In this document: positions 1 to 7,673 of the stretch, one piece after another
Position numbering within the stretch: the first letter of the stretch is position 1
Layout: each line of letters opens with the position of its first letter
NCBI RefSeq assembly: GCF_024054555.1
Contig: NZ_JAMXLY010000039.1
Coordinates: forward strand, 1-34,134
Length of the DNA stretch: 34,134 bases
Direction: 5' to 3'
DNA from: Segatella cerevisiae
GTDB lineage: Bacteria > Bacteroidota > Bacteroidia > Bacteroidales > Bacteroidaceae
Program-made: the position numbers and the translations under genes
Notes under the pieces: generated by a model
Told to the model about the DNA's origin: nothing
The model's input: only the letters and a program-made list of their open reading frames with translations
Databases searched by the model: none

Positions 1-39
1 TTCATCGGGGAAGCGTTTTGAAAATTCTATCAGTTTCAT
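1..39 (-). CDS. IS1595-type transposase, N-terminus only (cut by window edge)
   Basis: Thirteen codons are visible from an ATG at 39-37, reading MKLIEFSKRFPDE out of the window. The pattern of a short hydrophobic start followed by a [KR]RFPDE-like motif is how many IS1595-family (DDE, ISXO2-like) transposases begin, just ahead of a zinc ribbon that would lie outside this window. A perfect Bacteroidota promoter sits 26 bases upstream of the start, which supports a real gene. With so few residues the family call rests on motif memory only; another protein with a similar start is possible. Confidence 0.5.
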   Translation of the reverse strand, partial: MKLIEFSKRFPDE

Positions 40-64
40 TTTGACGAGGTTTTGATAATTGATG

Positions 65-95
65 CAAAGGTAATGAATATCGGGGAATACTCAAA
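65..95 (-). promoter_or_regulatory. Bacteroidota sigma-ABfr promoter for the left-edge gene
   Basis: On the minus strand TTTG (95-92), a 19-base spacer and TACCTTTG (72-65) match the Bacteroidota -33/-7 consensus exactly. It points at the gene starting at 39, giving a leader of about 20 bases. Confidence 0.75.
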
Positions 96-99
96 ATTA

Positions 100-545
100 T
101 TAATCACCCAATTGAGGATAATCATAATTATTTATTTTGAGAGATCAAAATAATCATCTAATATTTTTATTTATAATCACAAAAATAGCCGATTAATCTC
201 CATAATATTTGTACTCTTATCATTCGAGAAAGTCAGCCCGCTCTTTCGAGAAAGTCAGCCCGCTCTTTCGAGAAAGTCGGCGTCTTGTTTCTCGAAACAG
301 CCGTCTGTGTTTCTCGAAACTACCAACTCGCTTTTCTCAGGTGTGCAGGTTCCTCTATCTCCATGTGCAGCAGGTGCCGTTCCTTTTTCGGAAGCGTCAC
401 GGAAAGATTCTCTCGTTCTTGCTTTTTTAGCGGGAAAAAGTAACAATTCGAAATCCATGTACGGTCAATTCTGACAAAAAGTTTTTAGCCTTTGCAACTT
501 ACAAGTTATCCGTGACGTCTAATCAACAGTAACAAAATCAAGACA
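100..545. other. Gene-free upstream region of the first receptor
   Basis: This is AT-rich up to about 215, then holds the 22-bp array, then a mixed stretch. Open frames across 209-458 run through the repeat on both strands, are rich in Ser/Arg and resemble no known protein, so I do not call them. A near-promoter (TA, three bases, TTTG at 486-494) lies about 50 bases upstream of the receptor start, with one base too many in the -7 element. Confidence 0.6.
223..318. repeat. 22-bp-phased array of TTCGAGAA / TTCTCGAA boxes
   Basis: Five 8-base cores start at 223, 245, 267, 289 and 311, exactly 22 bases apart. The first three read TTCGAGAA and are followed by GTCAGCCCGCTC or a close variant. The last two read TTCTCGAA, the reverse complement, so the array switches orientation without losing phase. 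A weaker copy (TTCTCAGG) follows at 334. The array ends about 205 bases upstream of the receptor gene at 546. Twenty-two bases is about two helical turns, so all boxes face the same side of the DNA. It may be a protein-binding array or an intergenic repeat family. Confidence 0.8.
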
Positions 546-2846
546 ATGAGAAAAATTGTATTTCAAGTCGTATTCCTTGCCTGCTCGATCAGTCTGTCTG
601 CGCAAAGCCAAACAGTTCAACAGAGTCAGGACAATAAGGACAGGATAACAAGTTCAACTCCGGCAGATTCTACGAAATCAGACTCTGCGAAATACTGGAA
701 GCAGTTCAATTTAGGAGAGGTCACCGTCAAGGCCCAACGTAAACTGGTCAAGGCCGACATTGACCGTACATCTTATGATGTTCAGAACGATGAAGATTCC
801 AAGAGTCGGAATATTCTTGAAATACTCCGCAAAGTACCCATGGTAACCGTTGACGGGCAGGACAATATTAAGATCAAGGGCAGCAGTGATTTCAAGATCT
901 ATCGCAACGGACATGCAGATCCCAGTTTTTCCGGCAGCAATGTCGGTCAGATACTCAAGTCTATCCCCGCGAATATGATCAAAAAGATCGAAGTGATCAC
1001 TGATCCGGGCGCAAGAGAAGATGCAGAGGGCACTCACTACATCCTGAACATCGTCATGAATGACAACACAAAGATGGGAGGTGTGACGGGTAACCTCGCT
1101 TCCACGGCAGATCTCCTCCACAACAGTGTTCAGGAAGACGGCTATATCACAACACAGATGGGCAAATGGGTTCTGTCCTTCAATTACGGATTCGTCCATC
1201 TCTCCAAGAGTTTGGCCCGTAACAGGCAGTACAACAGTACCTGGTTCAAGGAATCAGGACAGACACTGCTGACACAAATGAATGGAACCGATCCCACGAA
1301 TGCCCACTATGGAGACCTCAATGCCAGTTATGACATCGATTCCCTGAACCTGTTTACCCTTGCCCTTGGCGGTTACTACTACCTCACGAAGTCCAACAGC
1401 AACGGCTATGACCAGATGCTTGGCGCAGACGGTTCTCAAATCTATAAGTATGACGCCAATCTCTGGGAGCCGAAAAACAACTCATCCAATTTACACGGCA
1501 GACTGGACTATCAGCATAAGACCCGTTTGAACGGCGAGCTCATCACTGCTTCTTACATGCTTTCGACCAACAGGGAAAAAGATAACCAACAAACGGAATT
1601 CAGCAATCAGGTCAATATGCCCGTAGACTATTCCGGTTATCGTGAAAACAAGGATGAAAAGTTTGTCGAGCATACCTTCCAGTTTGACTATACCCGGCCT
1701 TTCGCCAAATACCACAAATTGGAAATCGGTGCCAAATACATCAATAGGGAAAACAAGAGCAATACCTCGATGCTATACGATAATGCCAGCGCCACAACTG
1801 ACGTCTATAGCAATTTCAATCACAACACTCAGATAGCAGCCGGCTATGGAGAATGGATCTTTTCGCATAAGAAATGGGCAGCACAAGCCGGAATGCGGTA
1901 CGAGTACAGTTATCTCAATGCCAAATATCCTGACGGCAGCGGAAAGAATTTCCACAGGAACCTCCATGACTGGGTTCCCTCTGCAAGTTTGAAATACACT
2001 TTCAGCCCGGTCAACTCACTCAAATTGAGTTATAGTACCTTCATCAACCGCCCTGATATCTCCTACCTCAACCCGGCTGTCGTCAACACGCCTACAGCAG
2101 AAAACTACGGCAATTCAACGCTGAACAGTTCCAGAAATACATCCTTCACCCTGGAGTTCATGCATATCCAACAGAAATTCACATGGAATGTCTCACCCTT
2201 CTATACTTTCTCCAACAATCAGATTTCGGATGTCAAATTTGTCCGTGACGAAAAGACCGTATCCACCTATGATGACATCCTGCACGAAAAGAGTTTCGGC
2301 GTTGATGCCTACGCACAGATCGCGCCTTTCCTGGGCACACAGATTTCGATCAGCACACATTTGGAAAAGAAGTTTATGAACAATCATTCCATCGGACTGT
2401 CGCTCAATGCATGGTCTGGTACCACCAACGTATCAGTCACTCAGAATTTACCATGGAACCTGAAACTGTCATTAGGTTATGGCGGTTCTTTCGGGCAGAG
2501 CGTGAGTTCCATCTACGGCTACGACACGAACTGGCACTACCATTTTGTAGGGCTGCAACGCTCTTTCTTGAAGGATGACCGCCTGACCGTAATGTTCGGT
2601 GCAGACAATCCTTTCGACAAGAACTATACCAGGTATACCAACCGTACCGTCCAAGGAGATTTCGCGGGTCTTGGACAAAGTGATCAACATCAAAGGACAT
2701 TAGGCATCCGGATATCCTACCGCTTCGGAAGGCTGAAGGCGAGTGTCAAGAAGGTGGAGAACACGATCCAAAACGATGACATCATCGGGAGCAGCAAGAG
2801 CCAGGCCGGTGGCTCTACCACAGGAATAGGAGGCGGTCAGAAATAA
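546..2846 (+). CDS. TonB-linked outer-membrane beta-barrel receptor (OMP_b-brl_3 type)
   Basis: A 766-aa outer-membrane protein with a signal peptide ending near SLSAQS (about residue 20). A plug-like domain follows at about 55-170 (VKADIDRTSYDV, then ILEILRKVPMVTVDG and IKKIEVITDPGAREDAEG), and then a long beta-barrel rich in alternating aromatic residues up to about residue 745. The family matches TonB-dependent receptor-like proteins with an 'outer membrane beta-barrel' domain. It lacks the N-terminal carboxypeptidase-like domain common in SusC proteins, and no SusD partner is adjacent. The end is unusual for a barrel: after the last strand (YRFGRLKAS) come about 35 Ser/Gly/Gln-rich residues instead of a terminal aromatic. 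The substrate cannot be read from the sequence. A strong terminator follows at 3014. Confidence 0.85.
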   Translation: MRKIVFQVVFLACSISLSAQSQTVQQSQDNKDRITSSTPADSTKSDSAKYWKQFNLGEVTVKAQRKLVKADIDRTSYDVQNDEDSKSRNILEILRKVPMVTVDGQDNIKIKGSSDFKIYRNGHADPSFSGSNVGQILKSIPANMIKKIEVITDPGAREDAEGTHYILNIVMNDNTKMGGVTGNLASTADLLHNSVQEDGYITTQMGKWVLSFNYGFVHLSKSLARNRQYNSTWFKESGQTLLTQMNGTDPTNAHYGDLNASYDIDSLNLFTLALGGYYYLTKSNSNGYDQMLGADGSQIYKYDANLWEPKNNSSNLHGRLDYQHKTRLNGELITASYMLSTNREKDNQQTEFSNQVNMPVDYSGYRENKDEKFVEHTFQFDYTRPFAKYHKLEIGAKYINRENKSNTSMLYDNASATTDVYSNFNHNTQIAAGYGEWIFSHKKWAAQAGMRYEYSYLNAKYPDGSGKNFHRNLHDWVPSASLKYTFSPVNSLKLSYSTFINRPDISYLNPAVVNTPTAENYGNSTLNSSRNTSFTLEFMHIQQKFTWNVSPFYTFSNNQISDVKFVRDEKTVSTYDDILHEKSFGVDAYAQIAPFLGTQISISTHLEKKFMNNHSIGLSLNAWSGTTNVSVTQNLPWNLKLSLGYGGSFGQSVSSIYGYDTNWHYHFVGLQRSFLKDDRLTVMFGADNPFDKNYTRYTNRTVQGDFAGLGQSDQHQRTLGIRISYRFGRLKASVKKVENTIQNDDIIGSSKSQAGGSTTGIGGGQK

Positions 2847-3013
2847 AGGCAAGAAGATTTTGCCGGTCATGGAATAAATTCTATTATCACCCGCAAGATT
2901 AGAACAGGATCGTCATCTCGTTTCTCTCCGGACATTCCCATTTTACGCCTCGGAATCCACGATACTGTCGCATTTCAGGCACGAGAATACACCATCCGAA
3001 TGGATGGATCACA

Positions 3014-3054
3014 AGAAAGGTTTTCTGCCAATTTCCAGAAAGCCTTTCTTTTTT
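3014..3054 (+). terminator. Intrinsic terminator after the first receptor
   Basis: AGAAAGG (3014-3020) pairs with CCTTTCT (3043-3049), and the stem continues inward through TTTCTG/CAGAAA with one wobble. A run of T to 3054 follows. It separates the receptor from metF. Confidence 0.8.
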
Positions 3055-3164
3055 ATAGCAGTCTCAGTAAAAACACTTTTAATTCCTGATCAGCCAATTC
3101 GTTGGAGGGAAGTAAAAATTATTAAATAATAACTTAAGCCTTCGTTTTTCATCTGTTTTTTTGT

Positions 3165-3172
3165 TAAATTTG
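3165..3172 (+). promoter_or_regulatory. Promoter -7 element (TAAATTTG) of metF
   Basis: TAAATTTG fits TAnnTTTG. The -33 region is only a weak match (TTCG at 3141-3144, 20-base spacing). Transcription would start near 3178 and give a leader of about 100 bases holding two small hairpins: GTCATC (3192-3197) with GATGAC (3206-3211), and GGCAAA (3237-3242) with TTTGCC (3255-3260). The second lies just ahead of the start codon. Confidence 0.6.
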
Positions 3173-3277
3173 CAAGCGTATATACCCTTTTGTCATCTCT
3201 ATCGGGATGACGACCGGAAACATCTAAATCAGTTAAGGCAAACTAAACAATTGATTTGCCGACATAAAGCTACCAGA

Positions 3278-4240
3278 ATGAAATTCAATCTATCAGAATT
3301 ACTCCACGAGGATCAGACCAAGCGTTATTTCTCCTTTGAAGTGCTGCCGCCACTTAAGGGCAACGGTACCCATCAACTCTTTGATACCATTGATAAATTG
3401 AAAGAATTTCATCCGCTTTACATCAACATCACAACGCATCACAGCGAGTATGTGTATCGGGAATTGGACAACGGACTCATTGAGCGGCAACAAATCCGCA
3501 GGCGACCAGGAACTATCGCTATCGCTGCAGCGATCCAGAACCGCTATGGGATTCCTATCCAGCCACACCTGATCTGCTCAGGCGCGACAAAAGAGGAAAT
3601 CGAATATGAACTTCTGGACCTGCAATTTCTGGGTATCAAGAACATTCTGCTGCTCAGGGGTGACAAGGCTCAGGAAGACAAGAGTTTCAAACCTACCCCC
3701 GGCGGATATGCCCATACGACAGAACTGATCAAACAAGTCAATCAGTTCAATAATGGTTTTTTCCTTGACGGGACACCCATGAAATGCCCGGAGTGGAAAT
3801 TCGATTACGGCGTCGCCTGTTATCCGGAGAAGCATGAAGAGGCTCCTAACATCGAAGAGGATTTGAAATACCTCAAGGAAAAGCAAGACCTCGGTGCAGA
3901 ATATGCCGTGAGCCAACTGTTCTTTGACAATGCGAAATTCTATGCCTTCGTAAAGAAGGCCAGGGAGATGGGGATCACCATTCCGATCATCCCGGGGATC
4001 AAACCTCTGGCTAAACTGCGGCACCTGACGGTCATCCCGAAGACCTTCCATGTGGATATCCCTGACGACCTGGCGCGGGAAGCTTTAAAATGCAAGACCG
4101 ATCAAGATGTCCGTGAACTGGGTATTGAGTGGTCAACCCACCAAGTAGAAGATCTCTACAAACACGGAATCAGCAATGTCCATTTCTATACGGTAAGCGC
4201 GGTGGACAGCGTTCGTGAGATTGTCAGGAGACTGCTTTAA
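3278..4240 (+). CDS. metF: 5,10-methylenetetrahydrofolate reductase
   Basis: A 320-aa cytoplasmic flavoprotein that reduces 5,10-methylene-THF to 5-methyl-THF, the methyl donor for methionine synthesis. The TIM-barrel family shows in FSFEVLPPLKG near the start (active-site Glu region), INITTH, RRRPGT, PHLICSG, FLGIKNILLLRGD and the late IPGIKPL motif. The open frame extends upstream to a TTG at 3161, but that part overlaps the -7 promoter element and has no family resemblance. The ATG at 3278 (MKFNLSELL) gives the usual family start and length. The delta' gene follows 32 bases downstream, so co-transcription is likely. Confidence 0.93.
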   Translation: MKFNLSELLHEDQTKRYFSFEVLPPLKGNGTHQLFDTIDKLKEFHPLYINITTHHSEYVYRELDNGLIERQQIRRRPGTIAIAAAIQNRYGIPIQPHLICSGATKEEIEYELLDLQFLGIKNILLLRGDKAQEDKSFKPTPGGYAHTTELIKQVNQFNNGFFLDGTPMKCPEWKFDYGVACYPEKHEEAPNIEEDLKYLKEKQDLGAEYAVSQLFFDNAKFYAFVKKAREMGITIPIIPGIKPLAKLRHLTVIPKTFHVDIPDDLAREALKCKTDQDVRELGIEWSTHQVEDLYKHGISNVHFYTVSAVDSVREIVRRLL

Positions 4241-4272
4241 GACAAGAGAGTGCAATCAACTCTTAATTGGTT

Positions 4273-5409
4273 ATGGAGAGTAATGCTTTTGACGATATAA
4301 TAGGACAGAAAGAGGCGATTGACCGACTTCTGCAATTGGTGCAGGAGGACCGCATTCCTCATGCCATCCTGTTCTGCGGCCCTAAAGGCTGTGGCAAGAT
4401 GGCTCTGGCAATGGTCTTCGCACGATACCTGCTCATAGAAGATACCCACGACCCGGCTGCGCGGAAAAATGCTGCCGCCATGCTCTCGAAATGGGAACAT
4501 CCGGATTTGCATTTCACCTACCCTACTATAAAACTCCCGAATATGGGGAGTGACCATAAACCCGTCAGTGAGGATTTCGCCAAACAGTGGCATCAATTGC
4601 TCAGTGAAGGTATCTACTTCACCATCGAGCAATGGCTTCAACTGATGGGAGGAGGCAACAAACAGGCGATCATCACTGCAGCTGAAAGTGATTCGATCTC
4701 ACACAACTTGAGTTTGATGTCCAGTCAGGGCGGTTACAAGATCAGTCTGATCTGGCTGCCTGAACGCTTGGGCCAAGAAGCATCGAACAAACTCCTTAAA
4801 ATCCTGGAAGAACCTCCACAGAAAACTCTTTTTCTGCTCGTCAGTGAGCGGCCTGACCTTCTACTGGACACGATTATTAGCAGAGCCCAACACTTCTACA
4901 TGAAGAAAATCGACGCTCCTGACATCGAACAGGCACTGGTCGAGAGAAGGGGCATCAACCCGGAAGACGCACAGCGCATCGCAAGAGTCTCCAACGGCAA
5001 CTGGGATCTGGCTCTAGAAGAAATCAGCACGGGGAACGAGAACAAGGAATTTCTGGACAAGTTTGAGCAGTTGATGAGAAAGGCTTACAGTAGGAAGGTC
5101 CAGGAGCTGAAGGACTGGTCCTTGCAGATCAATGACTTCGGCAGGGAGAAACAGATCAGGATGCTGAACTATTTTCTGCGGCTCGTCAGGGAGAATTTCA
5201 TCTACAACTTCCACAGACCTGAATTGAACTACATGACTCAGGCGGAAGAGAATTTCTCCAAAAACTTTGCCCGCTTCATTCATGAAAGCAACATCGTCGG
5301 GATAGCCCGATTATATAATGAGGCCATTACAGACATCAGCCGGAATGCAAACGCGAAGATCGTGTTTTATGACATAGCCCTCCAAACGATGCTGCTCATA
5401 CGGAAATAG
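4273..5409 (+). CDS. holB: DNA polymerase III delta' subunit (clamp loader)
   Basis: A 378-aa AAA+ protein of the clamp loader, which loads the sliding clamp at the replication fork. It starts FDDIIGQKEAIDRL, then has an intact P-loop (GPKGCGK), HPDLHFTYP, the LLKILEEPP motif and a sensor/SRC-like segment where the usual SRC reads SRA (IISRAQHF). The ATG at 4273 is preferred to the in-frame TTG six bases upstream. Odd point: the zinc-binding cysteine module normally found between the P-loop and HPDLHF is missing; that segment (about residues 50-65) has no Cys at all. It sits between metF and the PSP1 gene, an order familiar in Bacteroidales for the delta'-PSP1-gldH part. Confidence 0.88.
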   Translation: MESNAFDDIIGQKEAIDRLLQLVQEDRIPHAILFCGPKGCGKMALAMVFARYLLIEDTHDPAARKNAAAMLSKWEHPDLHFTYPTIKLPNMGSDHKPVSEDFAKQWHQLLSEGIYFTIEQWLQLMGGGNKQAIITAAESDSISHNLSLMSSQGGYKISLIWLPERLGQEASNKLLKILEEPPQKTLFLLVSERPDLLLDTIISRAQHFYMKKIDAPDIEQALVERRGINPEDAQRIARVSNGNWDLALEEISTGNENKEFLDKFEQLMRKAYSRKVQELKDWSLQINDFGREKQIRMLNYFLRLVRENFIYNFHRPELNYMTQAEENFSKNFARFIHESNIVGIARLYNEAITDISRNANAKIVFYDIALQTMLLIRK

Positions 5410-5506
5410 ACGGTCCGGATATCATCATGACGCATCCGGAAGAGCAAGAGAGAGAAAGCAATGCAAAAGAGAACGCAATAAACAGACATATAATATTACA
5501 ATAAAT

Positions 5507-7000
5507 ATGAATTTCAAGAATCTGAATTTTCAATCCTGCCGTGACTGCGACCGAGGCCTCTGCGCCTGTGCCGTAGGAAGACAGGATAAACAACTCAATA
5601 CTTACGACTGGCTGGCAGACGTCCCGGGCAATGCGCAAAGCACTGACCTCGTGGAGGTACAATTCAAGAATACACGGAAAGGCTATTACCATAATGTCAA
5701 TAATCTGGACCTGAAAAAAGGGGACATCGTGGCCGTTGAAGCCAACCCTGGCCATGATATAGGAGTAGTGACACTCACGGGGAGACTGGTGAAGTTACAA
5801 CTCAAAAAAGCCAACCTGAAGTCGGCTGACGACATCAAACGCATCTATCGTATAGCCAAACCGGTGGATATGGACAAATACAAAGAATCCAAAAGTCGTG
5901 AATACGATACGATGATCCAAAGTCGGCAAATTGCCAAGAGTCTCGGTCTGGCAATGAAGATCGGAGACGTGGAATATCAGGGTGACGGCAACAAGGCGAT
6001 CTTCTATTATATCGCCGACGGACGTGTCGATTTCCGGCAACTGATCAAGGTCCTCGCTGAAACTTTCCATGTCCGGATAGAGATGAAACAGATCGGCGCA
6101 AGGCAAGAGGCAGGCAGGATCGGAGGAACAGGTCCCTGCGGACGTGAACTGTGCTGCGCGACATGGATGAAAAACTTCTCCAGCGTGAGCACGAATGCTG
6201 CCCGGTATCAGGATATCTCTCTGAACCCGCAGAAATTAGCCGGTATGTGTGCCAAACTCAAATGTTGTCTGAACTATGAAGTGGATGATTATGTCGAGGC
6301 CAGTAAAGAACTGCCGAAGAAAGACATTATCCTACAGACTAAAGACAATGACTACTATCTGTTCAAGACCGATATTCTGGCACGTCTGTGCACCTATTCT
6401 ACGGATAAGAACTTGGCTACTAACCTGGAGAATATCCCGGCAAAGAGAGCCTTGGAAATCATTCAGATGAACAAGAACGGAAAGAAACCGCTTTCCCTTC
6501 AGGCTGACGGGAAAGAAAAGGCTCCTGAAAAACCTGTCGATCTGCTTGCCAATACAGATGTATGCCGATTTGATAAGAACGGAAAGAAAAAGAAGAAGAA
6601 AAACCAGAAAGACCGGAACGTAAATGCTGCTTCCAGAACTCAGAACCCGGCAAATCAGGCTGCTCATTCTAAAGAGAACCCAAATCAGCCCGAGAGACAG
6701 CCCAGAAAGGCTACAGACAACAAGCCTGAAGGAAAAGCCGCTCCTAAACACCAGCAGCGGAATAATCATACTGGCAACCCGAGCAACATCCATTCTGATA
6801 AGAACCGGACAAGTTCTATCAAGAACACTCCGAGTTCCGACACTCAAGCCCAATCGGGGCAACACGATAATCAGCCCGAGAAAGTTGACACTCCAAAGCC
6901 GATCAAGGCTGACTCCAAAGCGGTCACAAAGGCTGATCCTTCCGTGGAGAAAACTACAGAAAGTACAGCGGACCATTCTGCCGAACACCCTAATGACTGA
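5507..7000 (+). CDS. PSP1-domain protein, RicT/YaaT-like
   Basis: A 497-aa protein with a PSP1 core at about residues 45-270. Seen directly: VEVQFKNTRKGYY, KKGDIVAVEANPGHDIG, FHVRIEMKQIG, and the cysteine set C211, C216-C217, C248, C253-C254 within GPCGRELCCATWM and AGMCAKLKCC. As I recall, this spacing matches the Fe-S ligating cysteines of Bacillus RicT (YaaT), which works in RNA maturation with RicA and RicF. An extra Cys cluster (C11, C14, C19, C21) sits at the N-terminus. From about residue 340 the protein becomes a low-complexity Lys/Asn/Gln/Pro/Ser tail (with KKKKKKN), probably disordered and perhaps RNA-binding. The gene follows holB and ends 14 bases before gldH. A 7-bp hairpin (TCCGGAT 5414-5420 / ATCCGGA 5434-5440) lies in the gap before it. 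Confidence 0.85.
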   Translation: MNFKNLNFQSCRDCDRGLCACAVGRQDKQLNTYDWLADVPGNAQSTDLVEVQFKNTRKGYYHNVNNLDLKKGDIVAVEANPGHDIGVVTLTGRLVKLQLKKANLKSADDIKRIYRIAKPVDMDKYKESKSREYDTMIQSRQIAKSLGLAMKIGDVEYQGDGNKAIFYYIADGRVDFRQLIKVLAETFHVRIEMKQIGARQEAGRIGGTGPCGRELCCATWMKNFSSVSTNAARYQDISLNPQKLAGMCAKLKCCLNYEVDDYVEASKELPKKDIILQTKDNDYYLFKTDILARLCTYSTDKNLATNLENIPAKRALEIIQMNKNGKKPLSLQADGKEKAPEKPVDLLANTDVCRFDKNGKKKKKKNQKDRNVNAASRTQNPANQAAHSKENPNQPERQPRKATDNKPEGKAAPKHQQRNNHTGNPSNIHSDKNRTSSIKNTPSSDTQAQSGQHDNQPEKVDTPKPIKADSKAVTKADPSVEKTTESTADHSAEHPND

Positions 7001-7014
7001 TGAAATAAGAATCA

Positions 7015-7521
7015 ATGAAAAAATCATATATTCTTCCCCTTGTCTGCATCTTCTTTCTATTAGTTTCCTGCCAAGACCATCGGGTATATGACCACTTCGA
7101 ACATACGCCATTGACAGGATGGGAAAAGAATGATTCTCAGTTTTTCAATATCCCTCAGATTGTAAATGAGGATAATTACAATCTCAATCTCGGGTTAAGG
7201 ATCAGCAGCATCTATCCTTATCAGTCCCTGACACTGATCGTCAGACAAACGGTTTATCCGAAGACAGAAAGGAAAGGTAAGGGGCGTCTGACAAGTGCAG
7301 CCCAACCCCAAAGGACTTATGTGGACACCATGAATTGCCGGTTGATCAGTCCGGATGGAAAGTCCAGAGGAAAGGGTATCGGGAGCATCCAATATCAGTT
7401 TCATGTGACGAACATTCATCTGAACAGAGGGGACAGTGTCCATATCTGTGTCAGTCATGATATGAAGCAGGAAATCCTCCCCGGCATTTCTGACATCGGC
7501 ATTGAATGTATCAGAGAATGA
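7015..7521 (+). CDS. gldH: GldH-like lipoprotein
   Basis: A 168-aa predicted lipoprotein: KK, a hydrophobic stretch and the lipobox LVSC with Cys19. The mature part (VYDHFEHTPLTGW, then LNLGLRISSIYPYQSL, DTMNCRLISPDGKSRGKG and a C-terminal GISDIGIECI) matches the GldH family. GldH is required for gliding in Flavobacterium, but the family is widespread in non-gliding Bacteroidales, where its role is not settled. The position directly after the PSP1 gene (14-base gap) is conserved across the phylum and supports the call. It is the last gene of this rightward operon. Confidence 0.85.
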   Translation: MKKSYILPLVCIFFLLVSCQDHRVYDHFEHTPLTGWEKNDSQFFNIPQIVNEDNYNLNLGLRISSIYPYQSLTLIVRQTVYPKTERKGKGRLTSAAQPQRTYVDTMNCRLISPDGKSRGKGIGSIQYQFHVTNIHLNRGDSVHICVSHDMKQEILPGISDIGIECIRE

Positions 7522-7599
7522 ACAGGATGTGACTGCGAACCTCTCTGTCAGGCCATCACTCGTCTGAGAGGACAGGCTTGTCTAACAGGGATACACAAA

Positions 7600-7654
7600 T
7601 GAAATGGACCTTAGAGATGAAGACATTCCTGTCTGTTCTCTAAGGTCCATTTCA
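7600..7654. terminator. Bidirectional terminator hairpin between gldH and rodA
   Basis: An 18-bp perfect stem joins 7600-7617 (TGAAATGGACCTTAGAGA) to 7637-7654. Inside it a further 5-bp stem (AGACA/TGTCT) closes a 4-base loop. It lies between two convergent genes and has A-rich and T-rich edges, so it can serve both transcripts. Confidence 0.85.
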
Positions 7655-7673
7655 TTTCCGGATGCGATGAACT

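Noticed and set aside
223..318. CRISPR array
   Set aside because: Units are 22 bases in total, with no 30-base spacers, and flip orientation; no cas genes are nearby. The 23-bp array at 21049 fails for the same reasons.
209..458. Open frames on both strands across the 22-bp array
   Set aside because: They are by-products of the repeat (period 22 is not a multiple of 3), have skewed composition and match no family.
3150..3200. SAM-II riboswitch ahead of metF
   Set aside because: Part of the sequence (TTAAATTTGCAAGCG) recalls a SAM-II half, but the conserved downstream pseudoknot strand is absent and the match is better explained by the -7 promoter box.
3161..3277. TTG-initiated N-terminal extension of MetF
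   Set aside because: It overlaps the promoter and leader hairpins and has no family similarity; the ATG at 3278 gives the normal start.
6332..7111. 259-codon frame opposite the PSP1 gene tail
   Set aside because: It is a shadow of the low-complexity Lys/Asn/Ser tail and has no recognisable domain.
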